Origin: Leishmania martiniquensis
Lineage: Eukaryota; Euglenozoa; Kinetoplastea; Trypanosomatida; Trypanosomatidae
Length of the DNA: 64,000 nucleotides
Assembly: GCF_017916325.1 (NCBI RefSeq)
Contig: NC_090159.1
Coordinates: forward strand, 229,501 to 293,500
Reading direction: 5' to 3'
Positions 41,310 through 51,645 of this stretch are shown one piece after another. Under the pieces are notes generated by a model. That model made no database searches and had not been told where the DNA came from. It saw only the letters and a program-made list of their open reading frames with translations. The position numbers and the translations under genes are program-made. Positions within the stretch are counted from its first letter, which is position 1; every line of letters begins with the position of its first letter.

Positions 41310-42354
41310 CAACGTGTCTCGGTAGCCAAACAAGTCCGCGGCACCGTTCATTTAGGTCAGCGTGGGTGTGAGGGTTAGTGTCCGTCTGTCTGGCTCTCTG
41401 GGGGGGAGGGGGAGTCACGATGCCAGAGATAGAAACTGGACGCAAGCATAATGATGGCGTCTTCTGCCTTCGACGGCCGCCGCCTCGGAGGTCTTCTCCC
41501 TGCTTGGCTTCCATGTTTTGATTCGCTCCTCTTCATCTTTTTTGAATCCCCTCTCCCCCCTCCCTGCACAGAGCGTGTCATCGCCAGCGCGGTCCCCACC
41601 CCAACACCCGTACACACACACACGCACAGGCACAATCTATGTATATAAGTACCTGTGTGTGGTGCGGGTATGTGTGTGTGTGTGTGTGTGTACGGGTGTT
41701 GAAGTAGGGGAGGGAGGGGGGGGTGCACTTCATACGCGTGTGATGCCGCGAAGCAGTATGGAGAGGAGGTCGTACCATGCTCCCTCCCCCCTTCTCCTTC
41801 CCATCGTCACACGCACCTCTTTTGATGTGCGCCCATGAACTAAGTCACAAGGCTAAGCGAAGAAAAAAAATATGTTGCAAAGATCCTTGACGGGTACATG
41901 TGCATGAACGTCTGTGTCCTGCTCCCCGCCGGTGCCGACGTGGGCAATTAAGCGAATGCCCGACTTGCCTTCCCATGCCATCAGCGACCTAAAACGTGCG
42001 CGCCCTCATCTGCTCTCAGCCTCTCTCTCTCGCTCTCTCCCTTTCCCTCTGTCTCTTGTGGGTCACGTCCGTCTGCGAGGGCACTACATGCCCGGCACGG
42101 AGATGAACACATCGGCACAGAGCGGCGCCCACCCGCTTCCTCTACGCCACACATGAAAGCGCACACAGACACATTCGCACGCACAACTCAACGCTGATAG
42201 AACGCGCGAGCAGAAGGCGCGCTTCGAGGGAGCTCATATCGCATCGATTTCTCAATCGCTGCCGCACCAAGCGGACCCTGGCACGTCCCTCTCTTCTCAC
42301 TGATCTCCTTTTGTGTGTGTGTGTGTGTATTCTGAGCTGCTCGCCGACACTGCT
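41310..42354. other. intergenic region with a 22-bp inverted repeat
   Basis: Apart from the inverted repeat at 41602-41701, the stretch holds an A run near 41863-41869, CT repeats near 42021-42040, and a GT run at 42313-42328 followed by AG at 42335-42336, 18 bases before the next start. No convincing gene is seen. Confidence 0.5.
41602..41701. repeat. inverted repeat: 22-bp arms, 56-base loop
   Basis: The left arm at 41602-41623 begins CAACACCCGTA and continues as (CA)n. The right arm at 41680-41701 is its exact reverse complement, ending in TACGGGTGTTG. The unique 11-base core pairs as well as the CA/GT part, so this is more than chance pairing of dinucleotide repeats. Confidence 0.8.
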
Positions 42355-43338
42355 ATGGACATGCCCATCAGCGCCGGCCTCTGCGACCGCTATGTGGTCT
42401 TCCTGGACATCGACGGCGTTCTGCTGCCGGTACCAAAGTTCACGTTTGGTGGTGGTGACCTCAGCGGCGAGTGTGCGCAGCGCCTCAAGCGGTTGGTCGC
42501 TGCTCTCGGTGGACGCGAGAAGGTGACGATTGTGCTGTCCTCCACCTGGCGCAACCATCCTGACATGGTGGCCCGGCTGAACACGTTCCTGCAAAAGGAG
42601 GCCGGCGACGGCATCCCTGTCGTCTCCGATGGAACACCTAACGGAACGGTGCTGGTGAGTTCTGTGACGTACTACGCCGATGACCCGTCGGAGCAGCGCC
42701 TCGTCCGAGATCGGGTGGACGAGGTGTACCGCTGGCTACGCACGCACGTCACCGAACACCCGGAGGCGATTGGCGGGCGGTGGCTCGCGATCGATGACAT
42801 GAAGCTAGACGTGGATGAGCGCATGCGTGCACACTTTCTGCATACGCAGACGGACACAGGCTTAACAGACGCGGACGTGGACACCGCTTGCGCGATTGTC
42901 GCGTCCCACCCAAGCCCGGAGGCAGCTTACGCCGCTGCCGCTGCTGCCCTCGCCGATCCAGCGCTGAAGCAGGAGGAGATTGAGATCCATAAAGTACTTC
43001 AGTCTCGCCTGGAGGCGCAGCTCTCCGCAACTACGGCAGAGCTCGCGGAGGCGCACGAGAAGGTAGCGTCCCTCTCTGCAGAAAAGAATGGGCTGGTGAA
43101 GGAGCTGACGGAGATGCAGCGCTCTCTCGAGGACATGCGCTACCGATTGGCCATCTACGACTTCTCCAAGCGTCATCCTTCCCTTGCCGCCGCAGTAGAG
43201 GTGGCCGGCGCCAAGACAGGTGCCGAAAGACGGGAGATGGACGCCGCCATCCGCAGCTTTGTAGCACTTCTCATGGATCGCAAAGAACTGCAGAAGAAGA
43301 TGCGCAGCACGGTGAAGCGGGCTCACCGGGCCTCATGA
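42355..43338 (+). CDS. HAD-like phosphatase domain protein with C-terminal coiled coil
   Basis: This 327-residue protein starts at the first ATG after a GT-rich tract and AG. Residues about 12-160 carry haloacid dehalogenase superfamily motifs: VVFLDIDGV with nucleophile Asp18 and acid/base Asp20, the motif-II serine/threonine in LSSTWR (62-66), and the acidic motif WLAIDD (143-148). This resembles the small HAD proteins in which STWR and DD are conserved, often seen in phages, bacteria and protists. An Ala-rich helix and a heptad-like segment (about 225-275, EAQLSATTAELAEAHEKV onward) suggest a coiled coil, so the protein may form dimers. The substrate cannot be predicted. Confidence 0.82.
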   Translation: MDMPISAGLCDRYVVFLDIDGVLLPVPKFTFGGGDLSGECAQRLKRLVAALGGREKVTIVLSSTWRNHPDMVARLNTFLQKEAGDGIPVVSDGTPNGTVLVSSVTYYADDPSEQRLVRDRVDEVYRWLRTHVTEHPEAIGGRWLAIDDMKLDVDERMRAHFLHTQTDTGLTDADVDTACAIVASHPSPEAAYAAAAAALADPALKQEEIEIHKVLQSRLEAQLSATTAELAEAHEKVASLSAEKNGLVKELTEMQRSLEDMRYRLAIYDFSKRHPSLAAAVEVAGAKTGAERREMDAAIRSFVALLMDRKELQKKMRSTVKRAHRAS

Positions 43339-44181
43339 TTAGTTGACCAATCGCGGTGCGTATAGGGATGGTGTCCTGATGCTTGCCTCTCGGAGCAGCT
43401 GAGAGGCGGTAATTCGATGCTCATACATTGGGTTAGACGCACCGCACAACACGCATGCGCACAAGCACAGGTGGATGTGTGAGTGCAGCATACAGTACAC
43501 GCCAAACTGCAGCTGTAGGTGCTCAGCACTGAGCGGGCTGCCCGAAGTGGGCGAGAAGCATACACAAAACGAAGCTCAAGCAGCCGTGCAACGCGTCCAT
43601 GCCTGCGCATGCACGTACAGTGCATCCTAGTGAAGCTCTCTGCATCCCCTGTGCCGTCTTGCATGCTCGGTCATGCAGGTTCACGGCACGGGAAAGAAGG
43701 AGAGGTACGGGAAAGAGGGCGCGCTTGCTGTCCCTATGTCGAGGTCCTTCCTTCGTCTTTACCCCCTCCCCCTCGACACCGCAGACGCGCAGGCAGAGGA
43801 GCACGAGGAGAAAGGGGGAGGGGGGTGGACGCCACATTGCGGGTATCCGCTACATATCCCCTATCGCTGACGACTTGCCTCTTCTGCTGCCTGCAGCACG
43901 CGCCCTCCCATATGCGGATACGCACACGCAGACATACGCCATCGGAGGTCGCACGTGGCGCGCGTGTTCGGCTGGAAAAGCCGTGCCGACGCCATATGAC
44001 AAAAGCAGAAGGTGCGTACGTGCCATGGGCCCGTCGCCTCGACCCGCGCGCCGCTGACTCCCTTCCCTTCCCTTTCTCCCTCTATGGCCCTCCACGTCCG
44101 TTCCCCTCATGAGCCTCTCACCCACCACCACCACCACCGACGCTGCGCGGCACACGGGACGCTCTACCTGAGCAAGTCAAG
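43339..44181. other. intergenic region, no convincing gene
   Basis: It contains a pyrimidine tract at about 44058-44107 upstream of the RRM gene and no supported coding frame. Confidence 0.45.
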
Positions 44182-44859
44182 ATGACCACAGCCACGACGC
44201 TGTGGTCCCCCAACCACGCCGCCGTCGTGACAGGTCTGCCCGCGCAGGGCATCTCCACACACGACGTGCGTCAGTTCATGACGTTCTGCGGTGCTGTCAA
44301 AGACGTTCACCTCTTTCCGGCTGCCGGCACCTCTCCCGCTGCGACAACGTCCGCGCTTGTGCTCTTTGAGTCCTCCAGCAGCGTCCCCTACGCGGAAGTG
44401 TTCGGCGGGGGCGTCTTCAAAGGCAAGGCAGTGTTCGTGCGTCGGGCAACAGCTGCTGAGGTGGAGGCACTCACCGTGTGCTCCGACTCGGAGCCGGTAG
44501 CAGTGGAAGCAGCTGCGATGCCGCCCCCTCCAAAGCAAGCCCCAGCCGGCGCACAAGTACCGATACCAGGGGCCGGCAACGGCGCCCCAGCGCCCTCCAG
44601 CCTCCTACAGCACGTGACTCAGACAGTGAATGATGGGCGAGACCGGCTGTGGGCACAGGCGCGCGAAGGGATGATGCAGTTTGCGCACAGCGCGGCCACA
44701 CTCGAGCTGAAAGCTGCAGAAGCTGTCGCGGAGGCGAGAAGCCCTCAGGTGCCAACATCCGTCTACGGCAGTGAGCTAGCACCCCAGCAGTATTACTACA
44801 CGCCAGCGCAGCCGCAGTGGGGTAAGCCACCGACCTGGCAGCGCACGCCGAAGTACTGA
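44182..44859 (+). CDS. RRM-type RNA-binding protein
   Basis: This 225-residue protein begins with a divergent RNA recognition motif (about residues 10-92). RNP2 reads AVVTGLP, followed by helix 1 (STHDVRQFMTFCG) and the strand AVKDVHLF. A degenerate RNP1 strand (TSALVLFES) lacks the usual aromatic pair, and a final strand reads GKAVFVRRA. The middle is Pro/Ala-rich. A helix (about 155-195, rich in Ala, Glu and Gln) and a Tyr/Pro/Gln-rich tail ending PQWGKPPTWQRTPKY follow. The layout recalls plant VIP1-like RRM proteins. It may act in mRNA binding or trafficking, but target and partner are unknown. Confidence 0.82.
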   Translation: MTTATTLWSPNHAAVVTGLPAQGISTHDVRQFMTFCGAVKDVHLFPAAGTSPAATTSALVLFESSSSVPYAEVFGGGVFKGKAVFVRRATAAEVEALTVCSDSEPVAVEAAAMPPPPKQAPAGAQVPIPGAGNGAPAPSSLLQHVTQTVNDGRDRLWAQAREGMMQFAHSAATLELKAAEAVAEARSPQVPTSVYGSELAPQQYYYTPAQPQWGKPPTWQRTPKY

Positions 44860-47030
44860 GGCAGGGCGCGGCACCGTCTCTGAAGCGGAAGGAAGAGGAA
44901 AACAGGAGACACCATGGCAGAAACGCGCCGCGGAGACCTTGTGACGGGATCAACAGGAGGCACGGACCGCGAGCCTCTCTTCATGATGTGCTCATCTACA
45001 AGCAAAGGCGAATGCACACACGCACACGCAAAACGGCGAGCGGCCGCCCACCTTTCTTTGTTTCTCTTCACACCTCCGTCTCACCCTTGATCCTTCACTC
45101 CGTTGCTCTCGTTGCCTCCCTGCCTTCCCCTCCCACCCTTTGCCAAGTGAATCTGCGTTGCCGTCTTTCTCTCGCTCTCATGCACAAAACGTCAACCTGT
45201 GGATGTGTATCAGTCGTGGCCGCCCATGTACGCCCCTCCTTCCCCGACACACACGCACACCACTTCCACGCCTTCTCGGTACCTTTTCTTCGATGCTCCG
45301 GTTTTTTTTCCGCTTCCTTCCCCCCCCCCGACACACACACACACACACACACGAACACCATTCCGCCTCCCACAATGGGATCGCCCTCGAGGATGAAGGC
45401 GAAATACTTCGCTGTCGCGCTCAGATATGCCCTTTTCCTGTCGCAAAACAAAGGCAAAGCCTCCGCCCTCGCCTCTGACCATCGATAGGGGCACGTGGGT
45501 GCGGGCTCGTGGGAAAGAGTCGGCCCACGGCCCCGGCTTCTGTATGTGCACCAGACGGTCGCATGCTGCTGCTGCTTCCCCCTCCCCCTCCTCCTCTCCC
45601 TGGCTCCCTGCTCGCTCTGCCCGCCTCCCCTCCCTCTATCGGCCTCTATCGTTCTTCTCGCCTCTTTGTATGCGAATAGAAGATTGGTAAAGTGCGTGCG
45701 CGCACCTGACGACACGCGCGTACCTCGCCGGTCGCCCTTCATCCGTCCCCTCTCCCTCTCTCTCTCTTACAACGGCGTCTTGCGCACCACGGCAAACAGA
45801 GCGCATTCGCCACACCTCTCTGCCGCCATTCGAAGAGAGCAAAAAAGGGGCCGCGGCGTCTCCGGCGGCTCTCAGCCCTCCCCATTGGCACCCACCAGCA
45901 CATGCGGCAGAGGTGCAAAAACGAATTGCACGAACGCCACGCACGACGCCTATGTCAGCCGTCTGTGCACAGTCGCTCCCCCCTGACGATGTGCTGCCCT
46001 CCCCCCCACACACACACACACGAGGGCATCTTCACCGCATCTCACGAACACATACATTCATCGCGCATAGATACACCGCACCTCTCGGCATCGTCGACTG
46101 AGAGGCGGCGGCGCGTGTCTCCGATAGAAAGGGGCACCGCACCTCTCGGCACGCATCGACTCCAGCGAAACACATAAACAGCAACACATCAACGACGGGA
46201 CTTTGAACAAACAAACACACACAGACACACACGCACGCACACACAAGCGTGAGGCAGAGATCTCTGACCCGCGCCCCCCCCCGCACGCCCACACTTCTCC
46301 CAGCCGTGTGCAAGCGCTTGAGCACGAGCTCACACACAAACTCGCGCGAATAGACACACACACACACACGCCCGCACACCCATAAATACACAGAGGTGAG
46401 AAAGGAAGGGCGAGGGGGTCGTTGCAAATCTCCGCAGAAGGGGATGGGGAGCAAAATATTCTCACTAACCGTGAATCGATAAGCACACATCTGGAGGGCA
46501 ACACACACGAAAATATATATTTAGTAACGCTGCTCCTCCGCTGCTCACGCGTGCACTCCTTCTTCCCCCACACCTCCCTTCCCCTCATCCACACCCTCGA
46601 CACCCACACATACGCCCATACATACACATACACAGCCCTCTCCACACATGCGTTATTCGCATTAGCGCCCGCTCAACAGACTTTCCCATCCCCATTCCTC
46701 TCTGTTTCACTGCACAGCCCTGGTCCTTTGGTGAACGTTTGTGTTAGTGCGTGTGTGTGTGGGCTCTTTCGCTGCACTTGTGTGCATCGGAAACCCCCTC
46801 GTCCTCTCGCTATCGCGCTGCTCCTCCGCTCCCCTCGTTGTACGAGCGACTCTCGCCAGCAGGTGCTTCATCACCTCTCTGGTCCTGGACCACACACACG
46901 TGCAGACACACCGCGAGTGCAGTGCCAGGAGAGACAGAGGGGAGGAGTGTCTCCCTTCTCTCCCGCCATCTTCGCGTCTATTCATATTTGTCGAGAGAGT
47001 GCATTTCTACGAGCGTTGATCAGCAGGCCG
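44860..47030. other. 2.2 kb intergenic region, no convincing gene
   Basis: CA/GT repeats lie near 45331-45350, 46009-46020, 46216-46242 and 46351-46370. A CT-rich tract at about 46949-46988 followed by AG at 46994-46995 would give RAD54 a leader of about 35 nt. The RAD54 frame stays open upstream to about 46422 but has no ATG there. A 37-codon frame at 45375-45488 is noted among the findings. Confidence 0.5.
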
Positions 47031-50000
47031 ATGCGCAAGTCGGCTGCAGGCAGCGGCGTTGCCAACGGCACGTTCCGCCCTCCAACGGTATGTGGTGAGG
47101 AGAGGCCGGCAGCGCGCAAGCCCAGCGCGCATCCACTGCTTCCCGCCACCTCCGCTGCTGCCGTGCCGCGCTTCATGACCGGTTGGCGAGCCCTAAGCAG
47201 CAGCAACTTCAAGCCGACCAGCTCAGGGGATACTCGCAGCACGAGTGATGACGCCGTGAATCTACATGGCCCCGCCATGACTTGTATCACCTCCACTGGC
47301 GCGCGGCGTGAGGTGGTGTACCCAAGTGGCACCTCGCACAGCGCTGGGAGTACAGTTCAAAACAGCCTTCTGGCTCACCGGCTGGCTCGACGCAGTCAGA
47401 TAGACTACCACCAGCCAGAGTCAGCCGAGAAGGCGGCGGCTGCTCGGGCGCTCCAAGCTGCTACTGCAGCGCGAGAAGAGGTGGAAGAGGCCGAGGAAAC
47501 CGAAGGCAGCGGAGGCCAAGGAGGCGGCGCTGCAAAGCTGCTCAGGGTGGAGGCCAGCGTTGGAGGGGTGAAAGCAGTTGCTGGCGCTCCGGCGGCTGCC
47601 GATGGCGGCACTGCAGCCGCAGCTGACAGAGGCTGTGAAGCCGCCGAGAATGAGGACGCTATCCCAGCGGACAAGATAGTCAGTCGCTACCCTGTCAGCC
47701 CCTATGGCAAGCTGTATTTTCAGGTGGAGACGGACGGTGCGACGCGGTACGAGTCTGTCGGCATCGTCATCATCGATACGGAGTTGCTCGGGGTGATGAT
47801 GTACGACCGCATTGGGCGGCAGTACGGCAACCGGCCCGACCCCGGCTACCCAATCAAGCAGGAGGAGGTCGACAACGCTAAGGCGGGAAGCGTATTGAAG
47901 GTGGGCACGAAGAATGTGCTGCTCATAACGGCCCTCACGGAGGAATCCTTCCGCAGCGGCGAATTTTTTCTCCGCTCTGAGCACGACCTCCGCGTGCGGG
48001 AAGACAAGGCCAAGGCCAAGGCTGACGCTGCGGCCGCCGAGGTGGCGAAGACGCGGAAGCCCGCGATGCGGTTTGGCAACTCGCTCGGGAACAGCAGCGC
48101 CTTTGCATCCATGCTCTTCCGCCGTCGCCCCAAGGACGGGGAGACGGGCTTCGTGGTTCCCGTGGCGGGGCGTCCTAAAGTGGGCAAGAACGGCATCGTC
48201 ATGGACGAACTGCGCCCGTTGCACGACCCGGATCGCGAGAAAGCGGTGGTGCTGTTCTGCGCCAACTACAGGCGCGACCTGCACGGCCGCCGGCAAGTCT
48301 CCGTCGTCGTGGATCCCGTTATTGGCGACAAGCTGCGGCCACACCAAATCATCGGTGTCAAGTTTCTATTCGACTGCATCGCGGGTGAGCGCATGCTCGG
48401 GTATCACGGCGCGATCCTGGCCGATGAAATGGGCCTGGGAAAAACAATTCAGACGGTGGCCACCATCTACACCTGTTTAAAGCAAGGCAAGCACGGCCAG
48501 CCCACGGTCCGCAAGTGCCTTGTCGTGACGCCTTCCTCCCTGGTAAAGAACTGGTGCAACGAGTTCGACAAGTGGCTGGGGGAGGGAGCGGTGAAACACT
48601 TCGCCATATCCGAGTCGACCCCGAAGGGCGACCGCATCATTTCTCGCTTCGACGGCGAGGGCGACGTCCTTGTCATCTCTTACGACCAACTTCGTAAGTA
48701 CATCGGCCGCCTCTCAGGGTTGCGCTCGGTCGAGCTGGTCGTCTGCGACGAGGGACACCGACTCAAGAACGCGGAGGTGAAGACGACCAAGGCGGTGGAC
48801 ATGCTGCCGACGCGCAACCGCATCATCCTCTCCGGCACCCCCATCCAAAACGACCTCTCTGAGTTCCACGCCATGGTCAGCTTTGTCAATCCTGGCATCC
48901 TCGGCAATCGCGACCTCTTCGCGCGCGTCTTCGAGGAGCCCATCTCCCTCGGTCGAGACCCGGTCTGCCCAGACCATCTCAAATCGCTCGGCCGAGACCG
49001 CGCTCATTACCTCTCTGTGCTGACGCAGCGCTTCATCCTGCGCCGCACACAGTCCACCAATGAGTCCTACCTGCCACCAAAGGTGGACGTAACGGTCTTT
49101 GTGCGACTGGGAGAGAAGCAGGAGCAGGCGTACAGGAGTCTCGCCGATATCGTCGAGACTGCCGAATGCACGCCGCTGGTGCTCATCTCCGCTCTTCGTA
49201 AGCTCTGCAACCACATGGATCTCTTCCGCGACGCTGTGCACCTATCCCACCAAATCGGTAACTGCGCAGGCACGGTGGCTCAGCAGCAGCAGCAACAGCA
49301 GTCTGGACGCCGCCGCGTTCGCAGCAGCGCGCCGGATAGTCCACAAGGCATCCCTTTCTCGGTGCTGCCGAAGGGGTGTACACCGGGCAGCTTAAGCGTA
49401 GACTGCGGCAGCAAGATGCATTTTATCTCTCTTGTGCTGGACGAGCTTCGGCAAAACGGCGAGCAGGACAAAGTCGTCATCGTGTCAAACTTTACACAAA
49501 CTCTCGACATCATTGCGGCACTCTGTGAATCGAAGCGGGTGGCGTACTTCCAGCTCGATGGCAGCACGCCCATCAAGAAGCGCCAGCAGCTGGTGGACTA
49601 CTTCAACGTCCCCGGCTCGCAGGAGGTTGTATTTTTGCTCTCCTCGAAGGCCGGCGGTGTCGGGCTGAACCTGATCGGCGCGAACCGACTGATCCTCTTC
49701 GACCCGGACTGGAACCCCGCAAACGATGCCCAGGCCATGGGCCGCGTATGGCGTGATGGCCAGAAAAAGCGGGTCTTCATCTACCGCCTGCTCAGCACCG
49801 GGACTATCGAAGAGAAGATCTATCAGCGGCAAGTAAGCAAGCAAGGCTTGTCGGCGAACGTGGTGGACATGCAAGAAGACTCGAAGCAGCACTTCACGCT
49901 CGAGGAGCTCAAGTCCCTCTTCAAGTACAAGGCCGACACACTATGCGAAACCCACGACCTCCTGGGCTGCACAACCTGCGAGGCCGCCGAGTCCTTGGCC

Positions 50001-50417
50001 GCGAGCGGCCGCGGCAGTCGGGGAAAGCAGGCGGGGGAGCTTCAGATGCAGTACCGAAGGGTGGGCCAGCCGAAGAAAAAGAGTGGGCCACGCATGGATG
50101 AGTTGAAGGCGTGGCGCCACATCAGCGAGGTTGCCGCTTTCAACCTCGACAGCGTCACCCGCGCCGTGGCCAAGCGCGCGCCGTCGCTGCTGTCGTTCCT
50201 CTTTGCTGACGAGCGCGACAACACGAAGATGGCCGGGTCCGTGGCGTCGAGTCGTGTGAAAGTTGACGTGCTCCCTTTCGAAAACGACGAGGAGACTATC
50301 ACGTGTGCCAGCCAAGCCGCTCTGCAGCAGCGGGAAAGCGAACTGGAGATCGAGGTGATCGACGACGACGGCGAGGAAGAGGAGGAATTGGCATCGACCG
50401 AGGAGGAGAGTGCTTAG
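47031..50417 (+). CDS. RAD54: RAD54 DNA repair/recombination translocase (SWI2/SNF2 family)
   Basis: This 1128-residue protein starts at the first ATG of the frame. Residues 1-215 are low complexity. A segment at about 215-300 (from YPVSPYGKLYFQVETDG) looks folded. From about 360 the RAD54 core begins (FRRRPKDGETGFVVP, then LRPHQIIGVKFLFD). The SNF2 ATPase has Walker A DEMGLGKT (465-472), TPSSLVKNW, the DEGH box (573-576), SGTPIQNDL, and in lobe 2 FNVPG, LSSKAGGVGLNLIGANRLILFDPDWNPA and the arginine-finger motif Q-x-x-GRVWRDGQKK. A poly-Gln insert lies near base 49281. After the core, ETHDLLGCTTCEA matches the RAD54-specific C-terminal Cys/His element. RAD54 remodels DNA and stimulates Rad51 strand exchange. 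The extended N-terminus and acidic C-terminus (EEEEELASTEEESA) exceed the usual 750-850 residues. Confidence 0.93.
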   Translation: MRKSAAGSGVANGTFRPPTVCGEERPAARKPSAHPLLPATSAAAVPRFMTGWRALSSSNFKPTSSGDTRSTSDDAVNLHGPAMTCITSTGARREVVYPSGTSHSAGSTVQNSLLAHRLARRSQIDYHQPESAEKAAAARALQAATAAREEVEEAEETEGSGGQGGGAAKLLRVEASVGGVKAVAGAPAAADGGTAAAADRGCEAAENEDAIPADKIVSRYPVSPYGKLYFQVETDGATRYESVGIVIIDTELLGVMMYDRIGRQYGNRPDPGYPIKQEEVDNAKAGSVLKVGTKNVLLITALTEESFRSGEFFLRSEHDLRVREDKAKAKADAAAAEVAKTRKPAMRFGNSLGNSSAFASMLFRRRPKDGETGFVVPVAGRPKVGKNGIVMDELRPLHDPDREKAVVLFCANYRRDLHGRRQVSVVVDPVIGDKLRPHQIIGVKFLFDCIAGERMLGYHGAILADEMGLGKTIQTVATIYTCLKQGKHGQPTVRKCLVVTPSSLVKNWCNEFDKWLGEGAVKHFAISESTPKGDRIISRFDGEGDVLVISYDQLRKYIGRLSGLRSVELVVCDEGHRLKNAEVKTTKAVDMLPTRNRIILSGTPIQNDLSEFHAMVSFVNPGILGNRDLFARVFEEPISLGRDPVCPDHLKSLGRDRAHYLSVLTQRFILRRTQSTNESYLPPKVDVTVFVRLGEKQEQAYRSLADIVETAECTPLVLISALRKLCNHMDLFRDAVHLSHQIGNCAGTVAQQQQQQQSGRRRVRSSAPDSPQGIPFSVLPKGCTPGSLSVDCGSKMHFISLVLDELRQNGEQDKVVIVSNFTQTLDIIAALCESKRVAYFQLDGSTPIKKRQQLVDYFNVPGSQEVVFLLSSKAGGVGLNLIGANRLILFDPDWNPANDAQAMGRVWRDGQKKRVFIYRLLSTGTIEEKIYQRQVSKQGLSANVVDMQEDSKQHFTLEELKSLFKYKADTLCETHDLLGCTTCEAAESLAASGRGSRGKQAGELQMQYRRVGQPKKKSGPRMDELKAWRHISEVAAFNLDSVTRAVAKRAPSLLSFLFADERDNTKMAGSVASSRVKVDVLPFENDEETITCASQAALQQRESELEIEVIDDDGEEEEELASTEEESA

Positions 50418-51645
50418 TGGCGCCCCGCTCCCCGCCCCCACCCCTCTCTCTCTCGAGCGGCCCTCGACGAGGATGCCCTCCGCGAAGGCGTCTGATACGG
50501 GAGAGGAAGAAATCATTTTGCTCGTATACGTCGGCACCGCTTCAGGTGCGGGGCCTTTCACTATTTTGCTTATGCCTTCTCTTTGTCCTGCCTGTATGTC
50601 TGTGTGCGTCTCGTGGTGCGCATGAATCCTACTTCATCGGTCGCGCGCGGCTTCCGTTCGCCACCATCGCTTCTCCTCTCTTCTGTTTCCCTGTCCCTTC
50701 AGGCGAAGGTGATGCACGGCGCAGCTGTCTTGGGCATCTGCGCTTACTTCGTATAGGTGCACCGTCCCCCCTACCCCCCCTGCCCTCCACTCACACACGC
50801 ACGTCCTTCCACGTGCCTTTGTGCTTTCCCTTTCTTTAGGGTGATTGTGGTGGAGGGGAGTAGTGAGAGCTCTCTCGCCGCATCGCTCACTATTGTGTAC
50901 CTTTCTGTGAGTGCGTGTGTTTGCGTGTGTACTCATCCACCTCCCTCCCCTCCTGTCAAATAGGGAGCCGCCTCTTCTGGCGGCACAGGGTCAAGTGCCC
51001 ACGACGTCAGCGATTCAGAGAGGCGCATGGCCGCTGATGTTGGCGGACAGGTCCCGCACAGCGCTGCGTCGCAGCGGCGCGCAACAGAGAAGGGGCCTGC
51101 GCCGTCCATGCGATGAGCAAAGCGGCGGCGTGGCCCGAGGCGTACCCGACTGGGCCCGTGCACTGTCTGCTGGCGGTGGTGGTGGGGAGCGTGAGCCATG
51201 TGGGAGAGACGCGCCAGACGGCGGCCGCCGCCGCGTGGGTGACTGCGAGGCGACCCGCGAGGCGGCTGGTGTGTGGGGCTCTCGAGGCAGGGGCCCTGCG
51301 CACATGACTGCTTCGCGCGACGAGGCGACATGGGCCTGTGCGGCGTGGTCAAGGCGGTGAGTGGGGGTGGGGGGACTGAGCGCGTGTGTGCTGTGCGGCA
51401 GAGACGGAGCGAGAGCGAACCGAAAGTGCACGTGTCGATGTCTATGAGAAAATCGTATGAGCTTTGCACCCTTTCCTTCGTCCATTCAGCCCTTTTTCCT
51501 CTCTGTCTGTCTGCTTGCGCGAGACAGATGTGTATCCACTCGTTTGCCCGCGCTCTTACTTTTCATTTTTATATGCTCCCCATCTTCAGCTGGCACCGAC
51601 AACTCGCGCACTCTTCTCACGACGGCGATACGAAAAGTCGGTGAC
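50418..51645. other. RAD54-ME1 intergenic region carrying repeat copy 1
   Basis: Besides the repeat at 50944-51426, it contains a pyrimidine-rich stretch at about 51550-51586 followed by TTCAG (AG 51588-51589), giving a leader of about 56 nt for ME1. No convincing gene is seen; the long frames across the repeat are discussed under the rejected items. Confidence 0.5.
50944..51426 (+). mobile_element. SIDER2-like degenerate retroposon, copy 1
   Basis: This 483-bp element sits about 530 bases after the RAD54 stop, probably within its 3' UTR. It is nearly identical to copies at 54595 and 59176: one substitution against copy 2 and two against copy 3 over the shared part. Near its 5' end GCCGCC and GGCGGC flank a six-base loop. 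Size, position in 3' UTRs, sense orientation and lack of coding capacity fit the Leishmania SIDER2 family, which is known to affect mRNA decay. The family call is from memory of its general features, without an alignment. Confidence 0.7.

Noticed and set aside
46422..47030. RAD54 reading frame open for 203 codons upstream of the chosen start
   Set aside because: There is no ATG in this stretch. Its peptide is His/Thr/Pro-rich from CA repeats, and a splice-acceptor candidate lies at 46995 just before ATG 47031.
50911..51360. Open frames of 144-178 codons on both strands across each repeat copy (also near 54586-55138 and 59169-59907)
   Set aside because: They come from the G/C-rich, stop-poor repeat itself, occur on both strands at the same place, and match no family; the element looks noncoding.
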